Source of the DNA: Candidatus Eiseniibacteriota bacterium
GTDB lineage: Bacteria; Eisenbacteria; RBG-16-71-46
NCBI GenBank assembly: GCA_021414165.1
Contig: JAIOPA010000358.1
Span: 1-20,726, forward strand
Reading direction: 5' to 3'
Length of the DNA: 20,726 bases
The notes below the pieces were generated by a model that was given only the letters and a program-made list of their open reading frames with translations, made no database searches and was not told the origin of the DNA. Position 1 is the stretch's first letter. Every line of letters starts with the position of its first letter. The position numbers and the translations under genes were made by a program. Positions 13,759 through 20,726 of the stretch are shown in pieces.

Positions 13759-15912
13759 TTGGCCCACAGGGAGTTGCGCAAGAGTCGGGTGCTGTTGGCT
13801 GCGGCCGGTCTTTTTATCGGTCTCGTGTGTCTCTGGGCACGCGTGGCCACGTTGCAGACGGTGCTGCATTCTCACTTCGCGGCGCGCGCGCGGGAGAATC
13901 AGCAGCACCACGAGAAGATCCTCCCGAAGCGCGGCGTGATCACGGACCGCCGCGGCAAGGTGATGGCGCATGACCTCGGGGTGAGCCAGGTGGCGGTGTA
14001 CCCGCCGCAGCTCACCGACATCGCGGCGGCCGTGAAGGCGCTGGCGCCGGTCACCAAGGAGACGCCCGCGAAGCTCGCGAAGCGCCTGCGCGGGCTCAAG
14101 AGCTACACGTGGATCGCGCGCGATCTGCCGCCCGAGGTGGGGCAGGCGATCCGCGAGGCCAAGGTCGCCGGCATCGTGGTCGAGGACGAGACGCGGCGCT
14201 TCTATCGTCTGGGGGACGCGGCGTCCGAGGTGCTGGGCCGCACGAACCTCGACAACGTGGGCGTGGACGGTCTGGAGTACCAGTACGAGAACCTCCTGGG
14301 TGGCCGCACGGGTTGGACGACGCTCGTGCCCACGGGTTCGTCGCGCATGAGCCTCAAGCTCCCGGGCGCCGAGGGCCGTCCGGCCCGCGATGGCGCGGAG
14401 CTGGAGCTCACGATCGATGCCGACCTGCAGGCCATCGTCGAACACCATCTGTCGCGCGCGGTCGATTCGCTCAAGGCCAAGCGTGGCTTCGCGATCTTCG
14501 TGGACCCGTGGTCGGGCGAGATCCTCGCGGCCGCGTGTGCGCCACACCTGAAGGCCGGCCAGTCGAAGAACTGGACGTTCACGGACCAGTACGAGCCCGG
14601 CTCCACGTTCAAGGTGGTGGTCGCGGGCGCGATGCTCGAGGAACACCTGGCGCGTCCCGAGCAGCGCTTCGAGGCCGCCTCGAGTGGCGCGGCTGAACTG
14701 GTGCCGGGCTGTGTCATCCACGACACGCATGCGCATGAGTCGCTCACGTTCTCGGGCGCCATGCAGAACTCGAGCAACATCATCATGGGCCGTCTCGCGC
14801 TGCAGTTGGGCGCCGACCGCCTGTACCGCTACGCCACCGCGCTGGGCTTCGGCACCATGACGGGTGTGGAGTTCCCGGGCGAGAGCGCGGGCCGTCTGCG
14901 TCCGGTGCGCGCCTGGCAGCCGCGGTCCACGCCGACCATCGCCATCGGTCACGAGGTCACCGTCACGCCGTTGCAGCTGGCGCTGGCCTATGCCGCGATC
15001 GCCAACGGGGGCGTGCTCATGGAGCCGTTGCTCGTGCGCTCCGTGCGTGACGCCGCGGGCCGCGAGATCCGCCGTGGCACGCCGCAGCCGTCGCACCGCG
15101 TGTTCTCCGAGAACACCACGTCGACGCTCATGGACATGCTCATGGCCGTGGTCGACAGCGGCACGGCCACGAGCGCGCGCCTGCCGAACCTGCGCGTCGC
15201 GGGCAAGACGGGCACCGCGCAGAAGTACGATGCGGCGGTGAAGGGTTATGGCCGTGGCATGTACCTGGCCTCGTTCGCCGGCATCGCGCCGGCCGATCAT
15301 CCGCGCCTCGTGGGCGTGGTCGTGATCGACGAGCCGCGCGGCTCGCAGTACTACGGCGGTCAGGTCGCCGCCCCGGTGTTCCGCGAGGTGCTGCTCGATC
15401 TGCAGCGCATGGCGTGGCCGGGCTTCGATGTGTCCAATGCCGCCATCGCCATGCGGCCACCCACCGTGCCGGCCGTGACCGCTCCGGATCTGCGTTTGCT
15501 GCCGCCGCGCGCGGCCGAGCACCGGCTCGCCGAGTACGGTCTGCGGGCGCGCTTCGAGGGGCAGGGGCCGCGCGTGTTGTCGCAGGTGCCGCCGGCCGGT
15601 CAGCCCATCGAGCGTGGCGACGTCGTGCTGGCCTACCTGGCCGCGCCGCAGGATTCCATCGGCCGCTCGCTGCCGGACCTCGTGGGCCTGCCGGTGCGTG
15701 AGGCGGTGCGCCGCTTGAGTCTGCGCGAGGTGAGTGTGCGCATCACCGGCAATGGTTTCGTGACGCGGCAGGAGCCCTCGGCGGGTTCCACGCTGCCGCT
15801 GGGTGGCCCGTGCCGCCTGTGGTGTGCGCCGGCCAGTGATGAAGCGCCGAGAAGCGAGCGCATGCCCGCTCCGCTCAGCTCACCGATCGCCGCCCGGGTG
15901 CGGCGACCGTGA
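13759..15912 (+). CDS. ftsI: FtsI-type class B penicillin-binding protein with two PASTA domains
   Basis: Septal peptidoglycan transpeptidase of 717 residues. The start is TTG at 13759 with the strong AAGGAGGGA at 13746-13754 upstream. One N-terminal membrane anchor (residues about 10-27) is followed by the pedestal domain (KRGVITDRRGKVMA, then VGVDGLEYQYENLLGG) and the transpeptidase. The catalytic set is complete: S282-T-F-K285, S338-S-N340 and K483-T-G-T. YYGGQVAAPVFREVL closes the domain. Two PASTA repeats follow (about 574-628 and 636-690), as in SpoVD and PBP2x-type proteins and unlike E. coli FtsI. A basic tail of about 28 residues ends the protein and overlaps murE by 4 nt. It should work with FtsW (probably right of the window) and the FtsL-like protein in the division septum. 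Confidence 0.95.
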   Translation: MAHRELRKSRVLLAAAGLFIGLVCLWARVATLQTVLHSHFAARARENQQHHEKILPKRGVITDRRGKVMAHDLGVSQVAVYPPQLTDIAAAVKALAPVTKETPAKLAKRLRGLKSYTWIARDLPPEVGQAIREAKVAGIVVEDETRRFYRLGDAASEVLGRTNLDNVGVDGLEYQYENLLGGRTGWTTLVPTGSSRMSLKLPGAEGRPARDGAELELTIDADLQAIVEHHLSRAVDSLKAKRGFAIFVDPWSGEILAAACAPHLKAGQSKNWTFTDQYEPGSTFKVVVAGAMLEEHLARPEQRFEAASSGAAELVPGCVIHDTHAHESLTFSGAMQNSSNIIMGRLALQLGADRLYRYATALGFGTMTGVEFPGESAGRLRPVRAWQPRSTPTIAIGHEVTVTPLQLALAYAAIANGGVLMEPLLVRSVRDAAGREIRRGTPQPSHRVFSENTTSTLMDMLMAVVDSGTATSARLPNLRVAGKTGTAQKYDAAVKGYGRGMYLASFAGIAPADHPRLVGVVVIDEPRGSQYYGGQVAAPVFREVLLDLQRMAWPGFDVSNAAIAMRPPTVPAVTAPDLRLLPPRAAEHRLAEYGLRARFEGQGPRVLSQVPPAGQPIERGDVVLAYLAAPQDSIGRSLPDLVGLPVREAVRRLSLREVSVRITGNGFVTRQEPSAGSTLPLGGPCRLWCAPASDEAPRSERMPAPLSSPIAARVRRP

Positions 15913-17414
15913 TCCTGCGCGAGCTCCTCGCCGAGGTGGAGTCGCGCCAGGTGCGCGGTCCACTCGACCGCGAGGTCACCGGGCTCGCGCTCGATAGCCG
16001 TCGTGTGCAGCAGGGGCACGCGTTCTTCGCGCTGCCCGGCGTGAACGCCGACGGTGCGCGCTTCGCCGCCGCGGCGGTGGCGGCCGGTGCGGTCGCGGTC
16101 ATCGGGCCCGCGGGGCTCACCGTCGAGGGCGTCACGCAGGTCGAGGTCGACGAGCCGCGGCTGGCGTTGGCGCAGGCGGCGGCGCGCTTCCATGGCCATC
16201 CGTCGCGCAACATGGACGTGATCGCGGTCACCGGCACGAACGGCAAGACCACCACCACGTATCTGTGCGAGAGCATCCTGGAGGCCGTGGGCGCGCGCGT
16301 CGGCGTGATCGGTACCACCGGGATCCGCATCGCGGGCGAGACGCTGCCGTCGGCGTTCACCACGCCCGAGGCGCCCGAACTGCAGGCGCTGCTCGCGCGC
16401 ATGCGCGACGCGCAGGTGCGCGCGGTCGCGCTCGAGGCCAGCAGCCACGCGCTCGTGCAGCGCCGCACGTACGGGCTCGACTGCGACGTGTGCGTGTTCA
16501 CCAACCTCACGCAGGACCATCTCGACTATCACGGCACCATGGACGCGTATCGTGACGCCAAGCTCATGCTGTTCGACGGCCGCAATGGTGGCGGGCAGCG
16601 CGCCACGGCGGTGGTGAACGCCGACGACCCGAGCGCCAGCCACGTGCTGGCGGCCGCGGTGCGCGGCGGACAGCACGTGCGCGTGTACGGTTCGCGCACG
16701 GCGGTCGGCGCGCGCGATGGTGTGGCGCTGGCCAGGATCGACCCGCAGCCCAATGGGTTGGCACTGGTGTTCGCGGAATCCGCGGGCGGGCTCGTGACCG
16801 AGCACGCCTGTGCGCTGCCCATGCTCGGGCGCTTCAACGCGTGGAACGCCGCCGCCGCCTTCGCGGCCGCGCGCGCGCTGGGCGTGAGTGCCGCCGATGC
16901 CGTGCGCGGGCTCGAGCAGAGCCGCGGCGTGCCGGGCCGGCTCGAGCGCGTGGTGGCGGGACAGCTCTATGAAGTGGTGGTGGACTACGCCCACACGCCC
17001 GATGCGCTCGAGCGCGCACTGGCCGCCTGCCGCGAGCACACGCATGGCCGCGTGCTCGTGGTGTTCGGTTGTGGGGGCGATCGTGATCGCGGCAAGCGCC
17101 CGATCATGGGGGCCATCGCCGCACGGCTCGCCGATCGCGCCTGGGTCACGAACGACAATCCGCGCAGCGAGGATCCGGCGGCCATCGCGGCCGACATCGT
17201 GGCGGGTGCGCCGGACCGTGGCCTCGAGGTGGTGCTCGATCGTCGCGCCGCGATCGCGGCCGCGATCGCGGCCGCGCGTGCCGATGACTTGGTGTTGATC
17301 GCGGGCAAGGGGCACGAGACCACGCAGACCGTGGGCACGCAGGTGCTACCGTTCGACGATCGCGCGGTCGCGCGCGAGTTGCTGGCCGGCCGCACCGGCG
17401 CGGGGGCCATGTGA
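15909..17414 (+). CDS. murE: UDP-MurNAc-L-Ala-D-Glu:meso-diaminopimelate ligase MurE
   Basis: Cytoplasmic Mur ligase of 501 residues that adds the third residue of the peptidoglycan stem peptide. The order is an N-terminal UDP-binding domain (LALDSRRVQQGHAFFALPG), the ATP site G109-TNGKTTT116, TTPEAPELQ, EASSHALVQRR, NLTQDHLDYHGTMDAY with the carbamylated Lys position at K218 in YRDAKLMLF, then FNAWNAAAAFAAA, VDYAHTPDALERAL and GCGGDRDRGKRPIM. The D416-N-P-R419 motif indicates meso-diaminopimelate rather than lysine. The GTG start overlaps the ftsI TGA (GTGA), without a clear Shine-Dalgarno, so translation is probably coupled. An exact 12-bp tandem repeat lies near its 3' end (listed separately). 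Confidence 0.97.
   Translation: MILRELLAEVESRQVRGPLDREVTGLALDSRRVQQGHAFFALPGVNADGARFAAAAVAAGAVAVIGPAGLTVEGVTQVEVDEPRLALAQAAARFHGHPSRNMDVIAVTGTNGKTTTTYLCESILEAVGARVGVIGTTGIRIAGETLPSAFTTPEAPELQALLARMRDAQVRAVALEASSHALVQRRTYGLDCDVCVFTNLTQDHLDYHGTMDAYRDAKLMLFDGRNGGGQRATAVVNADDPSASHVLAAAVRGGQHVRVYGSRTAVGARDGVALARIDPQPNGLALVFAESAGGLVTEHACALPMLGRFNAWNAAAAFAAARALGVSAADAVRGLEQSRGVPGRLERVVAGQLYEVVVDYAHTPDALERALAACREHTHGRVLVVFGCGGDRDRGKRPIMGAIAARLADRAWVTNDNPRSEDPAAIAADIVAGAPDRGLEVVLDRRAAIAAAIAAARADDLVLIAGKGHETTQTVGTQVLPFDDRAVARELLAGRTGAGAM
17251..17274 (+). repeat. 12-bp perfect tandem duplication inside murE
   Basis: The unit CGATCGCGGCCG occurs twice without a gap (17251-17262 and 17263-17274) and keeps the frame, coding Ala-Ile-Ala-Ala style repeats in a helix before the ARADDLVLIAGKGHE motif. 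It holds overlapping palindromes (CGATCG, CGGCCG). It is probably a slippage product tolerated in a surface helix. Confidence 0.8.
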
Positions 17415-18823
17415 GCGCGCCCGCGACGCCGCTGGTCACGCTGGTGCAGCTCGCGCAGTGGGCGGGTGGCGACCTCGTGGTGCACGACGTGCCCAGCGAT
17501 CCCATCGCGCGCGAGGCATTGTTGAAGAGCGGCATCACCGGCGCCACGCTCGATACGCGCAAGGTCGTGCCGGGCGTGTTGTTCGTGCCGCTGCCGGGCA
17601 GCAACACCGACGGCCACGCGTTCCTCGATGAGGCCTTTGCCAAGGGCGCCGGTGCCGCGCTGTGCGCGCGCGCGATCCATCCGCGCATCGCGCATCTGCC
17701 GCTCGGGCCCATGGTGCTGGTCGACGACGTCACGGTGGGGCTGCAGAAGCTGTCCACCAAGCTGCGCGAACTCTGGGGCGGTTGGGTGATCGGCGTGACC
17801 GGCAGCGCGGGCAAGACGACCACCAAGGAGTTGGTGGCCGCGGTGCTCGGCGTGCAGGGCCCGGTGCTGCGCACCGAGGGCAACCTCAACAATCATTGGG
17901 GCGTGCCGCTCACGCTCATGGAGTTGCGTCCCGGGCACTTGTCGGCGGTCGTCGAGATGGGCATGAACCATCCCGGCGAGATCGCCGCGCTGGCGGGAAT
18001 CGCCAAGCCCGACGCGTGCATCATCACCAATGCCGGCTCGGCGCATCTGGAGAACATGGGCTCGCTCGAGGGCATCGCCATCGAGAAGGCCTCGCTCGCC
18101 ATGGCGCTCGCCAAGGGCCAGCCGGCGTTCGTGTGCGCCGATTCGTCGCGGCTCATGGCTGCCGTGCAGGGCGCCAAGGCCGACGTGATCAGCTACGGGC
18201 TCGCGGCCGACGCGAAGGTGCGCGCCACGGACATCGAGGACCTGGGGGACCAGGGTTCGCGCTTCGTGGTCGCGGGCTTCCCGCCGGTGCACCTGCGGCT
18301 CGTGGGCCTGCACCAGGTGGTCAACGCCGTCGGCGCGCTGGCCGTGGCGAAGTGGCGCGGCATCGATCCCGAGGCTGCCGTGGCCGCCATTGCCGCGCAT
18401 GCGCCGCTCAAGGGCCGCATGGAGATCAAGCATGCGGCGGGCGCCACGCTGGTGGTGGACTACTACAACGCGAACCCGGACTCCATGCGGGCCGCGTTGA
18501 TCACGCTGTCGACGTGGCCGCAGAGCAAGCGCCGCATCGCCGTGCTGGGCGACATGCGCGAGTTGGGCTCGACCGCGGCGGAGTTGCATCGCGAGGTCGG
18601 CGCCGAGGTCCGCGCCGCCGAGCTGTGGGTCGTGGGCGCGCATGCGGCGGATTACGCCGCGGGCGCGGCCGAGGTGGGAGTGGAGGCGCGCGTGTTCCCC
18701 GACAAGCCGGCACTCGCGGAGGCCCTCGCGGGCGTCCTCGAGCCGGGGACCGTCGTGCTGCTCAAGGCGTCGCGCGGTGCGGCGCTCGAGGATGTCCTGA
18801 CGGGGATCCCTGTCACGAAGTAG
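17411..18823 (+). CDS. murF: UDP-MurNAc-tripeptide:D-Ala-D-Ala ligase MurF
   Basis: Cytoplasmic Mur ligase of 470 residues that adds D-Ala-D-Ala to complete the pentapeptide precursor. N-terminal GATLDTRKVVPGVLFVPLPG is followed by the ATP-binding G131-SAGKTTT138, GNLNNHWGVPLTLMEL, VVEMGMNHPGEIAALAGIA, NAGSAHLENMGS, then the C-terminal VVDYYNANPDSMRAAL, VLGDMRELG and LLKASRGAALE. All are standard MurF marks. The GTG at 17411 overlaps the murE stop (GTGA); the ATG at 17409 is out of frame. There is no Shine-Dalgarno of note, which fits coupling to murE. It ends 12 nt before mraY, inside whose leader the AGGAGG directly follows the stop. Confidence 0.97.
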   Translation: MSAPATPLVTLVQLAQWAGGDLVVHDVPSDPIAREALLKSGITGATLDTRKVVPGVLFVPLPGSNTDGHAFLDEAFAKGAGAALCARAIHPRIAHLPLGPMVLVDDVTVGLQKLSTKLRELWGGWVIGVTGSAGKTTTKELVAAVLGVQGPVLRTEGNLNNHWGVPLTLMELRPGHLSAVVEMGMNHPGEIAALAGIAKPDACIITNAGSAHLENMGSLEGIAIEKASLAMALAKGQPAFVCADSSRLMAAVQGAKADVISYGLAADAKVRATDIEDLGDQGSRFVVAGFPPVHLRLVGLHQVVNAVGALAVAKWRGIDPEAAVAAIAAHAPLKGRMEIKHAAGATLVVDYYNANPDSMRAALITLSTWPQSKRRIAVLGDMRELGSTAAELHREVGAEVRAAELWVVGAHAADYAAGAAEVGVEARVFPDKPALAEALAGVLEPGTVVLLKASRGAALEDVLTGIPVTK

Positions 18824-18835
18824 GAGGCCGAACCC

Positions 18836-19927
18836 GTGTTCTATGAATGGTTGTACCCCCTGCACACCGTGCACGGCTTGTCGTTCCTCAACCTGTTCAA
18901 GTACCTCACCGTGCGCTCCGCGCTCGCGGCGTTGCTCGCGCTGCTCATCAGCTTCGTGCTCGGCCCGACCATGATCGAGTGGCTGCGGCGCGTGAAGCTG
19001 GGCCAGAAGGTGCGCGAGGAGGGACCGCAGACGCATTACGTGAAGGCGGGTACGCCCACCATGGGCGGCCTGCTCATGCTGGCGGCCATCGCGATCCCGG
19101 TGTTGCTGTGCGGCAACTTCCACAATAAGCAGGTCTGGCTGGCGCTCGGCACCACGCTGTGGCTGGGTGGGCTCGGGTTCCTCGATGACTGGCTCCGTGT
19201 GGTGAAGAAGCTGCCGAAGGGGCTGCTCGGCCGTTACAAGCTCATCGGCCAGTTCACGATCGGTGCGATCGTGGCGGCGTGCATCCTGATCTGGCCCGAG
19301 GCGAACACCGGTCCCACGCTCACGCATGTGCCGTTCGTGAAGAGCTTCTATGTGGACCTGGGCTGGCTGTTCGTGCCGTTCGTGATCCTGGTGATCACCG
19401 GCGCGTCGAACGCCGTGAACCTGACCGACGGTCTCGATGGCCTCGCGAGCGGGCTCGTGGCCATTGCCGCGATCGCGTTCGCGGGCATGTGCTACCTCAC
19501 GGGCCATCTCAAGTTCAGCCAGTACCTGAACACCGGCTACCTGCCGTTCGCGGGCGAACTCACCGTGTTCTGTGCGGCGGTGATCGGCGCGGCGCTCGGC
19601 TTCCTCTGGTACAACTGCCATCCCGCCGACGTGTTCATGGGCGACACCGGTTCGCTGTCGCTGGGTGGCGCGCTGGGCGTGGTGGCCGTGCTCATCAAGC
19701 GTGAGTTCTGGCTGGTGCTGGTGGGCGGTGTGTTCGTGGCCGAGGCGCTGTCAGTCATGCTGCAGGTCACGTCGTTCAAGTTGACCGGCAAACGCATCCT
19801 GCGCATGAGCCCGTTGCATCATCACTTCGAGCTCATGGGTTGGCCCGAGTCCCGCGTCGTGCTGCGCTTCTACATCGCCGGCGCGCTGCTCGCCCTGCTC
19901 TCGCTGTCCACGTTCAAGCTGCAGTGA
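18836..19927 (+). CDS. mraY: Phospho-MurNAc-pentapeptide transferase MraY
   Basis: Membrane enzyme of 363 residues with about ten helices; it joins UDP-MurNAc-pentapeptide to undecaprenyl phosphate, giving lipid I. Catalytic and binding motifs are in place: GTPTMGGL, D117-D118 in LGFLDDWLRVVKK, NLTDGLDGLA with D198 and D201, FMGDTGSLSLGG with D270, and MSPLHHHFELMGW with H328-H330. The GTG at 18836 has AGGAGG at 18822-18827, eight bases upstream, the best ribosome site of the mur genes. The N-terminus FYEWLYPLHTVHG is typical of MraY. The TGA overlaps the GTG of murD (GTGA). Confidence 0.98.
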   Translation: MFYEWLYPLHTVHGLSFLNLFKYLTVRSALAALLALLISFVLGPTMIEWLRRVKLGQKVREEGPQTHYVKAGTPTMGGLLMLAAIAIPVLLCGNFHNKQVWLALGTTLWLGGLGFLDDWLRVVKKLPKGLLGRYKLIGQFTIGAIVAACILIWPEANTGPTLTHVPFVKSFYVDLGWLFVPFVILVITGASNAVNLTDGLDGLASGLVAIAAIAFAGMCYLTGHLKFSQYLNTGYLPFAGELTVFCAAVIGAALGFLWYNCHPADVFMGDTGSLSLGGALGVVAVLIKREFWLVLVGGVFVAEALSVMLQVTSFKLTGKRILRMSPLHHHFELMGWPESRVVLRFYIAGALLALLSLSTFKLQ

Positions 19928-20726
19928 CGCTCGATCCCCGCCATCCGCTCCCGGGTACGCGCGCGCTGGTCGCGGGCGCGGCCCGCAGCGGGCTCGCGGC
20001 TGCGCGCTTGCTGCGCCGCCACGGGCTGGCGGTCACGGTGTGCGACCGGCGCGCGGCCGATGCCGCGCCCGAGGGCGCGCGTGAGCTGGCCGAGGCCGGC
20101 GTCGTGTTCGCCTGGGGCCGCGACGATGCGGGCCTGCTCGAGGCGCACGACCTCGTCATCTGGAGCCCGGGCATCGCCGTCGATCACCCGCTGGCCGTGG
20201 CGGCCCGTGCCGCTGGCAAGCCGGTGCTGGGCGAGTTGGAGCTGGGCTATCGCGCGGCCCACGCGCCGCTCGTGTGCATCACGGGCACGAACGGCAAGAG
20301 CACGACCACCGACCTCACGGGCGCACTGCTGCGTGCCGCGGGCCGCGAGGTGGCGGTGTGCGGCAACATCGGCCGCGCCATCTGCGAGGTGGCCGAGGAC
20401 GTGAGCGCCTCGGGGCTGCTGGTGGTCGAGGTCTCGAGCTTCCAGCTGGAGACGGTCGACACGCTGCGCCCCTCGATCGCCACGTGGCTCAACCTGACGC
20501 CTGACCATCTCGACCGTCATGGCTCGCTCGACGTGTATGCCGCGGCCAAGCAGCGGCTGTTCGTACACCAGACCGAGGAGGACTTCGCGGTCGTGAACGC
20601 CGACGACCCGGGCGTGGCCTCGCGCCGCGCCGGTCACGGCCAGCCGGCCGCGTTCTCGGTGAGCCAGCCGGTCGACGAGGGCGCGTTCTTCGAGGACGGC
20701 TGGATCGTGCTCGCGCGCCGTGGCGG
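19924..20726 (+). CDS. murD: UDP-MurNAc-L-Ala:D-Glu ligase MurD, 3' truncated
   Basis: The frame starts at GTG 19924, overlapping the mraY stop as GTGA, and stays open to the right edge; 267 codons are visible of about 450 expected. The N-terminal dinucleotide-like fold (ALVAGAARSGLAAARLL), LVIWSPGIAVDHP, the ATP site G121-TNGKSTTT, then AVCGNIGRAI, VVEVSSFQLE, NLTPDHLDRHGSLDVYAAAK and VVNADDP identify MurD, with the central domain complete up to the adduct region. The C-terminal domain lies beyond the window. MurD adds D-Glu to UDP-MurNAc-L-Ala in the cytoplasm. ftsW, murG and murC would be expected next, from gene order in other bacteria. Confidence 0.96.
   Translation, partial: MTLDPRHPLPGTRALVAGAARSGLAAARLLRRHGLAVTVCDRRAADAAPEGARELAEAGVVFAWGRDDAGLLEAHDLVIWSPGIAVDHPLAVAARAAGKPVLGELELGYRAAHAPLVCITGTNGKSTTTDLTGALLRAAGREVAVCGNIGRAICEVAEDVSASGLLVVEVSSFQLETVDTLRPSIATWLNLTPDHLDRHGSLDVYAAAKQRLFVHQTEEDFAVVNADDPGVASRRAGHGQPAAFSVSQPVDEGAFFEDGWIVLARRG

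Noticed and set aside
13609..15522. Antisense open frame of 637 codons opposite ftsI
   Set aside because: Same Arg/His-rich composition, no domain visible, and it covers the well-supported ftsI gene.
16985..19621. Antisense open frame of 878 codons opposite murE-murF-mraY
   Set aside because: It is Arg/His/Glu-rich and low in complexity and lies opposite three certain genes; long antisense frames are expected from the codon bias of GC-rich DNA.
1..20726. Search for tRNA/rRNA genes, CRISPR arrays, insertion sequences and attachment sites
   Set aside because: Nothing seen: genes fill the window almost fully, and the two gaps over 100 nt are described as leader regions.

Overview
The window is about 20.7 kb of very GC-rich DNA, tightly packed with genes that all lie on the + strand. 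The cell-wall genes point to a Gram-negative-type bacterium with meso-diaminopimelate peptidoglycan, because MurE carries the DNPR motif. A secreted beta-propeller protein ends in a FlgD-Ig / type IX-sorting-like domain, which is typical of the FCB group and of uncultured relatives such as Eisenbacteria, Latescibacteria and Gemmatimonadota. That placement is an inference; no marker here fixes the phylum.

Left half (1-11231): eight genes in one direction, with gaps of at most 19 nt or 1-4 nt stop/start overlaps, so probably one operon whose promoter lies left of the window. In order they are a GT-B glycosyltransferase (5' truncated), a YfhO-like polytopic membrane protein, a DPM1-like polyprenyl-phosphate hexose synthase, a secreted propeller protein with a sorting-like C-terminus, a FemAB/GNAT-like acyl- or aminoacyltransferase, two GT4-like glycosyltransferases and a GT-C (GT39-like) membrane glycosyltransferase. 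Together they look like a system that assembles and decorates an exported glycan or glycosylates surface proteins: cytoplasmic GT-B enzymes build, the DPM1-like enzyme makes a lipid-linked sugar, and YfhO and the GT-C protein use it on the outer face of the membrane.

Junction (11232-11407): the only sizeable intergenic region. It is relatively AT-rich and holds a good sigma70-like promoter. From the predicted start site to the Shine-Dalgarno it carries a run of six decamers in exact 10-bp phase with a GTGG-type core, the expected form of a MraZ operator.

Right half (11408-20726): a dcw (division and cell wall) cluster: mraZ, a degenerate STAS-domain gene, rsmH, ftsL-like, ftsI (with two PASTA domains), murE, murF, mraY and murD (3' truncated). 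Almost every junction is translationally coupled (ATGA, GTGA or TGATG). The exception is a 105-nt gap before ftsI that contains three inverted repeats; the last places a strong Shine-Dalgarno in a hairpin loop ahead of a TTG start.

Most worth a second look: the STAS gene inserted between mraZ and rsmH, which has lost the usual phospho-acceptor serine; the extended phased MraZ operator; the structured ftsI leader; and the YfhO plus DPM1-like pair beside a secreted sorting-domain protein. I found no tRNA, rRNA, mobile element or CRISPR array, and no stretch over 300 bases without a gene.
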